Source: a virus
Length of the DNA stretch: 30,743 bases
Direction: 5' to 3' (one strand)
IMG/VR virus record: IMGVR_UViG_3300037606_000126
Coordinates: 1-30,743 of that record
Part shown: positions 1 to 6,169 of the stretch, piece by piece
How positions within the stretch are numbered: the stretch's first letter is position 1
How the letters are laid out: each line of letters begins with the position of its first letter
Notes under the pieces: generated by a model
Databases searched by the model: none
Seen by the model: the letters and a program-made list of their open reading frames with translations, nothing else
What the model was told of the DNA's origin: nothing
Translations under genes and position numbers: made by a program

Positions 1-1
1 C

Positions 2-193
2 GACGAGCCGGGAAAGCTGGTGGCCAAGTGCCAAAGCGGACGGTTCGACTGCAAGGGGCGCATCAACAACGTCTGCGTTTGGAACAAAGGCGAGGACGGC
101 AAAGGGCGTCAGCTGCCTGCCGACATGCTGACGCCGGACTGGTGCCAGTACAAGGCTGGCGCGCTGGACGATGCAGAGGGGATGCGTGGATGA
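2..193 (+). CDS. 3' end of a cysteine-rich hypothetical protein (partial)
   Basis: The reading frame is open from the left edge to a TGA at 191-193, giving the last 63 residues of a protein whose start lies outside the window. The visible part has four cysteines (in KCQSG, FDCKG, NNVCVW and DWCQY) and ends in an acidic stretch. The cysteine spacing could bind a metal, but I recognise no family. The stop overlaps the ATG of the next gene at 190 (ATGA), so the two are probably translationally coupled. I preferred this frame to the competing frame that starts at 28, because that one gives an arginine-rich, shadow-like translation before residue 55. Function unknown. Confidence 0.6.
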   Translation, partial: DEPGKLVAKCQSGRFDCKGRINNVCVWNKGEDGKGRQLPADMLTPDWCQYKAGALDDAEGMRG

Positions 194-450
194 CCAAATG
201 GAAACTACCCGAGGGCCGAGCGCCCATGACTGACGCACCGGAACGGATACAAGCTTGGGAAACGCTTGACGACTACGGGCAGTGGGCAACAGACTACGAT
301 GGCGGCGTTGAATACATTTGCGCCGATCTTGTTGACGCCATCATTTTTGCGGCGGCAGATTATATCAATGTATTGCGCCGCGCCCTGAACACCCCCGAAA
401 CCCGCGCCGCGATACTGGCGGACGCTATGAAAGGACATACCAATGATTAG
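190..450 (+). CDS. Small acidic hypothetical protein
   Basis: An 86-residue protein starting at the ATG that overlaps the previous stop (ATGA at 190-193). A second in-frame ATG at 226 is a possible alternative start. An upstream ATG at 28 in the same frame is rejected because the 162 nt it would add are already coding in another frame. The middle of the protein is acidic and aromatic (WETLDDYGQWATDYDGG), followed by a probable helix (LVDAIIFAAADYINVLRRAL) that is amphipathic rather than clearly membrane-spanning. The end overlaps the next start by 8 nt. No family recognised; a small accessory phage protein is all that can be inferred. Confidence 0.6.
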   Translation: MTKWKLPEGRAPMTDAPERIQAWETLDDYGQWATDYDGGVEYICADLVDAIIFAAADYINVLRRALNTPETRAAILADAMKGHTND

Positions 451-670
451 AATTGACCTGCGATATGCTTTGCCAGTCATCGCGTTTTATGTGCCGACGC
501 TCATGTTCGCAAGCCTTGGGCTGATGATAGGGTATCCTCTCTCCGATATGCGAGAGGCTTTGCTTGCGATTGGCGCCTTTGGCGGGCTTGTGTTATCAGC
601 GGGTACCATTCTCCATTATTCCGCCGAGCGGAGAGAGCCGGTCTGGTTTTACATTAGGGGGCGTGAATAA
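443..670 (+). CDS. Small membrane protein with two hydrophobic helices
   Basis: A 75-residue protein with two hydrophobic stretches, roughly residues 9-30 (LPVIAFYVPTLMFASLGLMI) and 38-57 (ALLAIGAFGGLVLSAGTIL), joined by a short polar loop and followed by a basic C-terminus (ERREPVWFYIRGRE). This suggests a two-helix inner-membrane protein. Its start overlaps the preceding gene by 8 nt and its TAA is shared with the ATG of a tiny downstream frame (TAATG). Possible roles include a holin-like or superinfection-related protein, but no lysis genes lie beside it, so no function is assigned. Confidence 0.6.
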   Translation: MIRIDLRYALPVIAFYVPTLMFASLGLMIGYPLSDMREALLAIGAFGGLVLSAGTILHYSAERREPVWFYIRGRE

Positions 671-756
671 TGGACCTTATCACAATAATGCTGCTGCTCT
701 GTTCACGGCGCTGGCAATGGCTACTGAGGGGGTGGAGTGATGTTGCACTTGGGTGA
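670..756 (+). CDS. Possible 28-residue peptide between membrane protein and methyltransferase
   Basis: An ATG at 670 shares its A with the preceding TAA (TAATG) and opens a 28-codon frame ending in TGA at 754-756. A G-rich run at about 656-662 could serve as its ribosome binding site. The peptide starts with a hydrophobic patch (LITIMLLLC) followed by basic and tryptophan-rich residues. It would fill the only gap between two otherwise abutting genes and overlaps the methyltransferase start by 17 nt. It may simply be the leader of the methyltransferase gene; coding status is uncertain. Confidence 0.25.
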   Translation: MDLITIMLLLCSRRWQWLLRGWSDVALG

Positions 757-1483
757 TTGTCTGGAAGTGATGCAGGGCATACCGGACGGGTCGGTTGATC
801 TTACCGTAACAGACCCGCCATATGGCACGACGGCCTGCAAGTGGGATTCGGTCATTCCGTTTGAACCGATGTGGGCGCAACTCAAGCGGATCGTGAAGCC
901 GAACGGGGCGATTGTGCTGATGGCATCGCAGCCGTTCACTTCGGCGCTGGTTATGTCGAATGTAAAAATGTTCAAGTATTGTTGGGTTTGGGAAAAATCA
1001 CAATCGACTGGACATCTCAACGCTTGGAAAATGCCGATGAAAGCCACCGAGGATATTTGTGTTTTTTACGCGGCGCAATGCACATATAATCCAGAAATAA
1101 CTGACAAGCCTGCAAAAAATATCAGGCCGATCACGCCGAGGACAAAGGGTTCTGACTGCTATGGACAGCACGGGTTAAGTGCGCACAGGTGCCCGCCTGA
1201 CAAGTCTATGCCCAGCACAATACTAAAAATCAGTAACGCGCAGGCGACAGTACATCCTACCCAAAAGCCCGTCGCCCTGATGGAATATCTGATCCGCACA
1301 TACACCAATCCGGGCGAAACCGTTCTGGATTTCACGATGGGGAGCGGTACGACCGGAGTGGCAGCGGCCAACACCGGACGGCGCTTTATCGGAATTGAGC
1401 GCGACCCTGATTACTTTACCATTGCATCAGCCCGCGTCCAGAAGGCACAGGCCGACGCAGAACTGAAAGGACAAAAACCATGA
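740..1483 (+). CDS. DNA methyltransferase (N6-adenine or N4-cytosine)
   Basis: A 247-residue S-adenosylmethionine-dependent DNA methyltransferase that would modify an exocyclic amino group in a short target. The catalytic motif DPPYGT is at residues 25-30 and the SAM-binding motif comes late (VLDFTMGSGTTGVA, about residues 194-207), with HPTQKP just before it. Catalytic motif first and SAM motif last is the order of the beta class, which includes both N6-adenine and N4-cytosine enzymes, so base specificity cannot be read from the sequence. The intervening segment should hold the target recognition region. The ATG at 740 is preferred over the GTG at 737 because a GGGGGTGGAG purine run lies at a suitable distance. 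No restriction endonuclease is adjacent, so this looks like a solitary phage enzyme, perhaps for evading host restriction. Confidence 0.9.
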   Translation: MLHLGDCLEVMQGIPDGSVDLTVTDPPYGTTACKWDSVIPFEPMWAQLKRIVKPNGAIVLMASQPFTSALVMSNVKMFKYCWVWEKSQSTGHLNAWKMPMKATEDICVFYAAQCTYNPEITDKPAKNIRPITPRTKGSDCYGQHGLSAHRCPPDKSMPSTILKISNAQATVHPTQKPVALMEYLIRTYTNPGETVLDFTMGSGTTGVAAANTGRRFIGIERDPDYFTIASARVQKAQADAELKGQKP

Positions 1484-1671
1484 CATCACTATACATAATC
1501 ATATTCGCAATCGGCAGCATGGAAGTGGGCCACATCACAGGCAAAACGTCAGCAGTCTGCGACCAGATGCCTGCGATGGTCGAGACCCTAGAAGAACTGT
1601 GGGGCCAGTCGGTTGACGCATACTGCCGCGATACAGGCATCCCTTTCCTGCGTCCGGTTGCACGGCCATGA
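1480..1671 (+). CDS. Small hypothetical protein with hydrophobic N-terminus
   Basis: A 63-residue protein starting inside the methyltransferase stop (ATGA, 1480-1483), implying translational coupling. Residues 3-12 are hydrophobic (SLYIIIFAIG), followed by a polar region with two cysteines (about residues 27 and 49). The hydrophobic stretch is short for a membrane helix; it could be a poor signal sequence or part of a buried strand. The C-terminus is proline- and arginine-rich. No family recognised with confidence. Confidence 0.55.
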   Translation: MTSLYIIIFAIGSMEVGHITGKTSAVCDQMPAMVETLEELWGQSVDAYCRDTGIPFLRPVARP

Positions 1672-2027
1672 TGGGTGATGACACGCGACGCGTTGCTGAA
1701 TTGCACATGGCAGGTCACAGCCACGCTGCCATCCAACTGGCCACCGGCTTCGGATACACCAAGGTCGTCAGGGCTGTCGTCGATGCGCGCAAGGCGGGCA
1801 TGATCCCGCCGCGCAAGACCAAAGCATCACCGCGACAGCAGGTGAAATACCTGTTCGCTAACCGCCGCATCAAGCTGGGATTTATGAGCGACATCCTGCT
1901 TGGTCTGACACCGGACCAACTGGACTGGCTTGCGGTGGAGACAGACAAGGTCGGCTGCGCATCAGTGGCTGAGTACATAACAGAAATGGTGCGTGACATC
2001 CACGCAGAAGCAACAACTGAAAAATAA
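1668..2027 (+). CDS. Small HTH-like DNA-binding protein
   Basis: A 119-residue protein beginning at an ATG that overlaps the previous stop (1668-1671). The N-terminal part (RRVAELHMAGHSHAAIQLAT then GYTKVVRAVVDARKAG) has the two-helix spacing of a helix-turn-helix of the kind that counts repeated cycles, with AGHSHAAIQLATGFGYTKV as the likely recognition region. A basic linker (PPRKTKASPRQQ) follows, then a C-terminal helical segment (LLGLTPDQLDWLAVETDKVG) reminiscent of other small phage regulators. It may regulate early transcription or bind phage DNA; the target is unknown. The next gene starts 10 nt downstream. Confidence 0.55.
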   Translation: MMGDDTRRVAELHMAGHSHAAIQLATGFGYTKVVRAVVDARKAGMIPPRKTKASPRQQVKYLFANRRIKLGFMSDILLGLTPDQLDWLAVETDKVGCASVAEYITEMVRDIHAEATTEK

Positions 2028-2037
2028 GGATATTTTA

Positions 2038-2514
2038 ATGGAAAACACAGAAATTTACGTCTCGCACGTGCTCGACACCAACTCTGGTTTTGGCGCGCGG
2101 ACCGACACCGGCGAGCAGGTGTTTATCCCTGCCAGCGTCACCAAGGCCAGCGGGGCCGCCGAAGGCGACATCCTCACCGCCAAGCTCATCCCCAACACAC
2201 ACCCCAATAACATGGCTACGCCGTGGGTCGCTGTGCACGTCAGCCGGCAGGAGCAGAGCATCAACGCCGATACCGAAAGCGTATCTGTTGACAAGCTCGT
2301 GCTCAAGTCAGTGCGCACACTGGGCTACGGCACTACGGCAGAGATCTCACATCACGCGGGATCGGACACCACGGCCACGGGCAACGCGCTGAGTCGTTTG
2401 TTTAAGGACGGCACTATCGCCAAGGCGCTGGTCTACGCCCGCGACGGCCAAGACCGTGCATCGCTCTGCATGTGGGGCAAGGACACAATGAGTTTCTTGG
2501 GAGATACTGAATAA
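2038..2514 (+). CDS. Putative nucleic-acid-binding protein (OB-like start, winged-helix-like end)
   Basis: A 158-residue protein whose ATG at 2038 follows an AAGGA ribosome binding site; the in-frame ATG at 1993 lies inside the previous gene and is rejected. Residues 5-55 read like a cold-shock or S1-type beta barrel (GFGARTDTGEQVFIP resembles the GFGFI...G.DVFVH pattern of cold-shock proteins). Residues about 85-145 look like a small winged helix, with alternating helices and a glycine-bounded wing (FKDGTIAKALVYARDGQ). The two-part reading is inferred from sequence pattern only. Position just upstream of the exonuclease and polymerase suggests a role in replication or RNA handling. I do not recognise a named family. 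Confidence 0.55.
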   Translation: MENTEIYVSHVLDTNSGFGARTDTGEQVFIPASVTKASGAAEGDILTAKLIPNTHPNNMATPWVAVHVSRQEQSINADTESVSVDKLVLKSVRTLGYGTTAEISHHAGSDTTATGNALSRLFKDGTIAKALVYARDGQDRASLCMWGKDTMSFLGDTE

Positions 2515-2524
2515 GCGGCCGGCA

Positions 2525-2541
2525 TTATGCCTGAGACATAA
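2525..2541 (+). promoter_or_regulatory. 17-nt hairpin upstream of exonuclease RBS
   Basis: TTATGCCTGAGACATAA can fold with five outer pairs (TTATG/CATAA), one C-A mismatch, one C-G pair and a three-base loop. It ends one base before the AAAGGAGA ribosome binding site of the exonuclease gene. A nearly identical element lies at 6142-6158 in the same position relative to the SNF2 helicase gene. A role in translation control, RNA processing or protein binding is possible but inferred. Confidence 0.45.
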
Positions 2542-2556
2542 CAAAGGAGAACCAAA

Positions 2557-3090
2557 ATGCACATCATGATCGACCTAGAAACCATGGGCACCCGCGCAGA
2601 TGCACCAATCGTCAGCATCGGCGCCGTGGCGTTCGACGCCAAAGGGATTGGCCGAGAGTTCTATTGCACGGTGTCCCTGCACAGCGCTGTGCGCTCCGGT
2701 GCCGTGATCGACCCATCCACTGTCATGTGGTGGCTGGGGCAAGACAAAATCGCGCAGGACGCGCTGACCGACAGGCAAGATGATGCCGTTGGTCTTGAAG
2801 AAGCCCTGCGACACTTCATGCAGTTCGTCTGCTCTTACGGCGACAACCTCAAAGGCGTCTGGGGTAACGGGGCCACGTTCGACAACGTGATTATGCACGA
2901 GTCTGGCAAGCGCTGCGGTGTGCCGATGTGGGAGTTCTGGAAGGACAAGTGCTACCGCACCGTGAAGGGCCTATATCCAGAGGTGAAGATGGACCGCACA
3001 GGCACACATCACAACGCGCTGGACGACGCAAAGTCACAGGCGCTGCACCTGATCGCGATCGACTATGCCAGCAACGCGCGGGTGTTGTGA
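2557..3090 (+). CDS. DEDDh 3'-5' exonuclease, stand-alone
   Basis: A 177-residue exonuclease of the DnaQ/RNase T fold. The acidic residues are visible: Exo I MIDLETMGT (D6, E8), Exo II around NGATFDN (D109), and Exo III HHNALDDA (H152, D157), giving the DEDDh set. The overall length and the WW and late-WGN pattern resemble small phage and bacterial enzymes annotated as exodeoxyribonuclease VIII-like or 3'-5' exoribonucleases. It starts after a strong AAAGGAGA site and is coupled to the polymerase gene through TGATG at 3088-3092. It could act as an extra proofreader, as an RNA trimmer or in recombination. The downstream polymerase already carries its own exonuclease domain, so a non-proofreading role is quite possible. 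Confidence 0.85.
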   Translation: MHIMIDLETMGTRADAPIVSIGAVAFDAKGIGREFYCTVSLHSAVRSGAVIDPSTVMWWLGQDKIAQDALTDRQDDAVGLEEALRHFMQFVCSYGDNLKGVWGNGATFDNVIMHESGKRCGVPMWEFWKDKCYRTVKGLYPEVKMDRTGTHHNALDDAKSQALHLIAIDYASNARVL

Positions 3091-4979
3091 TGCAGCTATT
3101 CCTCGATATCGAGGTCTATCGAAACTACTTCCTCGCTCTGTTCATGACAGAGCAGGGTAAGACCAAGCGTTTCGAGATCTTCAACGACGACGACAGTGCG
3201 TTTAATCCGCAGGCGATATACGACCTGATGACGAACGAGGAGGTGGAGATCATCACCTTCAACGGCAACAATTACGACGTGCCGCTTTTGACAATGGCCA
3301 TGATCAACCCGAACACGCAGGCCATCAAGCGTGCCAGCAACCAGATCATCGAGAAGAACAAGCGCCCGTGGCACTTCTATCGGGACGAGGGCTTGCAGGA
3401 GCCCAAGATCAACCACATCGACATCATCGACGTGGCACCGGGCATGGTGGGCCTGAAGATCTACGGGGGCCGCCTGTCCAGCCCGCGCCTTCAAGAGCTG
3501 CCGATACCGCACGACGCCGAGATACAGCCCGAGCAGCTGGAGCTGATGCGGCAATACTGCAAGAACGACGTGCAGGTAACACAGATGCTGTTCAACGCGT
3601 TGTCCCAGCAGGTGAGCCTGCGGCGCGCCATGAGCGAGACCTATGGTGTGGACCTGCGGTCGAAGTCTGATGCGCAGATCGCAGAAGCTGTGCTCAAGGC
3701 GGAATACATGCGCCTGACAGGTGACTCACCGCCAAAAGTGGAGGCGGAGCGGGACAGCTTCTATTACGACCCCCCGGTCTATATCCGTTTCTCAACCGAG
3801 CCTCTGCGGCAGGTGTTGGACATTGTCCGCATCGCCCCGATGGTTTTGAACAGCAAGACCGGCCACGTCATCATGCCCAAGGATATCGAGAAGCTTGTCA
3901 TCGAGATCGGTCAGAGCCGATACAAGATCGGCATCGGCGGCCTGCACAGCCAAGAGTCGGAGATTGCGCACTTCAGCGACGACGACAATGTGCTGATCGA
4001 CCGCGACGTGGAGAGCTATTATCCACGCATGATGCTCAACATGAACATGCGGCTTGGGGGCTTCGGGGTTCACTTCAACACCGTCTATGGCAAAATCTTG
4101 GAAGAGCGTATCGAAGCGAAACACGCGGGAGACAAGGTGAAATCCGACTCGCTTAAGATTGTTTTGAACTCAACCTTCGGAAAAACCTCCAACAAATACA
4201 GCACGTTGTATTCCCCAGAGTTTATGATCCGCACAACGCTGACAGGACAGCTGACGCTGCTGATGCTGATCGAAGCCTTGGAGCGCTACGGTATCCCCGT
4301 TGTGTCTGCCAACACCGACGGCATCGTCATCAAGTGCCCGCACAGCGAGCGTGATGCGCTGAACCTGATTGTGCAGAAGTGGGAGAAGCACACCGGCCTG
4401 AAGACCGAGGAGACCGTGTACCGTGCGCTGTATTCCCGCGACGTGAACAACTACATCGCTGTGAAGGAGGACGGCAAGGCGAAGGCCAAGGGTGTGTACG
4501 GCCCCGTGTCTTTGAGCAAGAACCCGCAGACGCCGATCTGCGCCGAGGCGGTCATTGCGTATCTGACAAAAGATGTTCCAGTGGATCACACGGTCCGAGA
4601 CTGTCGAGACATATCCAAGTTCATCGCATTGCGCACCGTGACAGGTGGGGCTATAAAAGATGACTTACCGCTTGGCAAAGCCATCCGTTGGTACTATGCT
4701 GAGGGGGAGAAGGGTGCCATTCACTACGCCACGAACGGGAACACCGTGCCGAGATCTAACGGGGCCAAGCCCCTGATGGATTTGCCGGAGCACTTCCCCG
4801 CCGACGTGGATTATGACTGGTACATAAAGGAGTGCGAGGAGATGTTGATGGCGATCGGCGCGAAGGAGCGACCCTTCGTCGAAAAGTTACCTCGCAAGAA
4901 CAGCAAGGCGTGGAAAGAGCTACGCGACACCGGACAGATTGTCGAAGGAAACAAGGGGAAGTGGGAATGGGCGAAGTAG
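3090..4979 (+). CDS. Family B DNA polymerase with 3'-5' exonuclease domain
   Basis: A 629-residue replicative DNA polymerase. The N-terminal proofreading domain shows Exo I FLDIE (D6, E8), Exo II FNGNNYD (57-63) and Exo III YCKND (156-160). A linker GIGGLHS (281-287) resembles the YxGG-type motif between the two domains. The polymerase domain shows motif A DVESYYP (306-312), motif B KIVLNSTFGK (356-365) and motif C as SANTDGIV (406-413). Two points are unusual. The first aspartate of the usual DTDS is replaced by asparagine and the serine by glycine. Only about 50 residues separate motifs A and B, implying small fingers. The ATG at 3090 overlaps the exonuclease stop; the longer in-frame start at 2928 lies inside that gene and is rejected. 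The 13-nt overlap with the next gene suggests one operon. Confidence 0.93.
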   Translation: MQLFLDIEVYRNYFLALFMTEQGKTKRFEIFNDDDSAFNPQAIYDLMTNEEVEIITFNGNNYDVPLLTMAMINPNTQAIKRASNQIIEKNKRPWHFYRDEGLQEPKINHIDIIDVAPGMVGLKIYGGRLSSPRLQELPIPHDAEIQPEQLELMRQYCKNDVQVTQMLFNALSQQVSLRRAMSETYGVDLRSKSDAQIAEAVLKAEYMRLTGDSPPKVEAERDSFYYDPPVYIRFSTEPLRQVLDIVRIAPMVLNSKTGHVIMPKDIEKLVIEIGQSRYKIGIGGLHSQESEIAHFSDDDNVLIDRDVESYYPRMMLNMNMRLGGFGVHFNTVYGKILEERIEAKHAGDKVKSDSLKIVLNSTFGKTSNKYSTLYSPEFMIRTTLTGQLTLLMLIEALERYGIPVVSANTDGIVIKCPHSERDALNLIVQKWEKHTGLKTEETVYRALYSRDVNNYIAVKEDGKAKAKGVYGPVSLSKNPQTPICAEAVIAYLTKDVPVDHTVRDCRDISKFIALRTVTGGAIKDDLPLGKAIRWYYAEGEKGAIHYATNGNTVPRSNGAKPLMDLPEHFPADVDYDWYIKECEEMLMAIGAKERPFVEKLPRKNSKAWKELRDTGQIVEGNKGKWEWAK

Positions 4980-5470
4980 TGGAAGAGCGGTACAATCCGT
5001 ACGCACACGGCAACACCCGCCCCGATGCGTGGACTTTGAAAGAAGACGAAGTGCTCGTGGATCTGTACACGCAGGGGGACCCTGTGCAAGAAATCGCAGT
5101 CCGCCTGTCTCGCACCGAAAGCGCCGTAAAACAGCGTGCGGTCAAACTAAAAGCTCGTAGACCGCTGCGGGTTCCAACACTAGACGGGAAAATTCTATGT
5201 CAAAACCAGTGGGACCAGCACCGTGGTCGTTCAGCCGGATCAAGGCGTTCGAGACCTGCCCCAAGCAGTTCTATCACGTCAACGTGCTCAAGCAGTTCCC
5301 CTATGTGGAGACCGAGGCCATGCGATACGGCACCGAGTTTCACGAGGCTGCCGAACACTTCATCCGTGACGCCACACCAGTTCCCCAGCGATTTGCCTTT
5401 GCGCAGCCGGTGCTGGACGCACTCGCTGCCAAGCCGGGCCGCAAGCTGTGCGAGCAGAAGCTTGGCCTGA
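4967..5470 (+). CDS. Myb/SANT-like small DNA-binding protein (3' end uncertain)
   Basis: Starting at the ATG at 4967, after AAGGGGAAGTGGGA, residues about 20-65 form a compact helical DNA-binding domain. It has a tryptophan-acidic first helix (AWTLKEDEVLVDLY), a turn (QGDP) and a recognition helix (SRTESAVKQRAVKLKARR), as in Myb/SANT-type or GcrA-like HTH domains. The frame stays open to a stop at 5468-5470, giving 167 residues. From about residue 77 on it overlaps the nuclease gene that starts at 5197 and has a serine-, proline- and arginine-rich shadow-like composition. The genuine protein is therefore probably the first 75-80 residues. The true end could involve a frameshift, an assembly error or a real long overlap. 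It starts 13 nt inside the polymerase gene. Confidence 0.5.
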   Translation: MGEVVEERYNPYAHGNTRPDAWTLKEDEVLVDLYTQGDPVQEIAVRLSRTESAVKQRAVKLKARRPLRVPTLDGKILCQNQWDQHRGRSAGSRRSRPAPSSSITSTCSSSSPMWRPRPCDTAPSFTRLPNTSSVTPHQFPSDLPLRSRCWTHSLPSRAASCASRSLA

Positions 5471-5874
5471 ACGCTAACCTCGAAGCCTGTGAGTTCTTTG
5501 ACAAGGATGTATGGTTCCGCGGCATCGTCGATCTTCTCATCATCGACGACGGGGTGGCGACGGTGGTCGATTACAAGACCGGCAAGTCGGCCCGCTACGC
5601 CGAAAAGGGTCAGCTGGAGCTGATGGCGCTGGCAGTGTTCCAGCACTTCCCCGAGGTCAAGACCGTGCGGGGCGGGCTGCTGTTCGTAATCGCCAAAGAT
5701 TTTGTGAAGGCGTCCTACGAACGCAGCGAGCGGCGCGATCTGTGGAAGAAATGGCTGTCCAACTATGGTAGCATGGAGAAAGCGTTCGAGACTGAGGTGT
5801 GGAACCCCAAGCCGAGCGGCCTGTGCAAACGGCACTGTCCTGTGACGGAGTGCCCACATAACGGAGTCTACTGA
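5197..5874 (+). CDS. PD-(D/E)XK nuclease with Cas4/AddB-like cysteine pattern
   Basis: A 225-residue nuclease of the RecB/Cas4-like PD-(D/E)XK fold. It begins with the characteristic WSFSRIKAFETCPKQFY (residues 10-26), then GTEFHEAAE (H49), GIVDLL (D112), VVDYKTGK (D125, K127) and a helix starting QLELMALAVF (Q139). These are the RecB-family motifs for two-metal DNA cleavage. C21 together with C210, C214 and C219 at the C-terminus matches the layout of one early and three late cysteines that binds a 4Fe-4S cluster in AddB and Cas4. The spacing C-x3-C-x4-C differs slightly from the common C-x2-C-x5-C. The ATG at 5197 is kept because conserved sequence begins immediately after it, although its upstream purine signal (ACGGGAAAA) is modest. 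It likely processes DNA ends in replication or recombination, or degrades host DNA. Confidence 0.88.
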   Translation: MSKPVGPAPWSFSRIKAFETCPKQFYHVNVLKQFPYVETEAMRYGTEFHEAAEHFIRDATPVPQRFAFAQPVLDALAAKPGRKLCEQKLGLNANLEACEFFDKDVWFRGIVDLLIIDDGVATVVDYKTGKSARYAEKGQLELMALAVFQHFPEVKTVRGGLLFVIAKDFVKASYERSERRDLWKKWLSNYGSMEKAFETEVWNPKPSGLCKRHCPVTECPHNGVY

Positions 5875-6140
5875 TGCCATACAAGAACAACGCGGATCGG
5901 CCTTATGGCCGTGAATATAAGCTCCAGAAGGCACGGGGCGAAGGCGAGGACCGCAACGAGCGGGCCCGTGCCCGCTACACCTTCGACAAGAAGAACGGCA
6001 AGGCCGCCCGCAAGGGTAAGGACCTCGCCCACAACAAGCCGCTGGCGCGCGGCGGGTCAAACAAAGACGGCGTGAAGCTGCAGAGCCCGAGCAAGAACCG
6101 TGCAGGTGGTGGACGTATCAGCAAGCCACCCAAGAAATAA
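5874..6140 (+). CDS. HNH-like endonuclease, small and basic
   Basis: An 88-residue, strongly basic protein coupled to the nuclease gene by TGATG. The second half contains KDLAHNKPLARGGSNKDG and SPSKNR, which follow the DxxHxxPLxxGG...N pattern of HNH nucleases, with H53 as candidate catalytic base and N75 as candidate second ligand. No CxxC zinc pair is present, so it would be a zinc-less HNH variant or an inactive DNA-binding relative. The N-terminal half (residues 1-48) is lysine- and arginine-rich and probably contacts DNA. It sits between two other DNA-acting genes, supporting a role in DNA processing. Confidence 0.6.
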   Translation: MPYKNNADRPYGREYKLQKARGEGEDRNERARARYTFDKKNGKAARKGKDLAHNKPLARGGSNKDGVKLQSPSKNRAGGGRISKPPKK

Positions 6141-6141
6141 A

Positions 6142-6158
6142 TTATGCCTCGGGCATAA
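6142..6158 (+). promoter_or_regulatory. 17-nt perfect hairpin upstream of SNF2 helicase RBS
   Basis: TTATGCCTCGGGCATAA is a perfect seven-pair stem (TTATGCC/GGCATAA) around the loop TCG. It begins one base after the HNH-like gene's stop codon and ends three bases before the GGAGA ribosome binding site of the helicase gene. It shares length, stem ends and position with the element at 2525-2541. There is no T-run after it, so it is not a typical terminator. Confidence 0.55.
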
Positions 6159-6169
6159 CAGGAGAATCA

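Noticed and set aside
28-189. Upstream extension of the second gene to an ATG at 28
   Set aside because: This stretch is coding in another frame (2-193) and the extended translation is arginine- and alanine-rich like a shadow. The ATGA at 190 fits the packing style.
5200-6060. A 286-residue - strand frame opposite the nuclease and HNH-like genes
   Set aside because: The + strand nuclease motifs are unambiguous, and the antisense translation shows only shadow composition.
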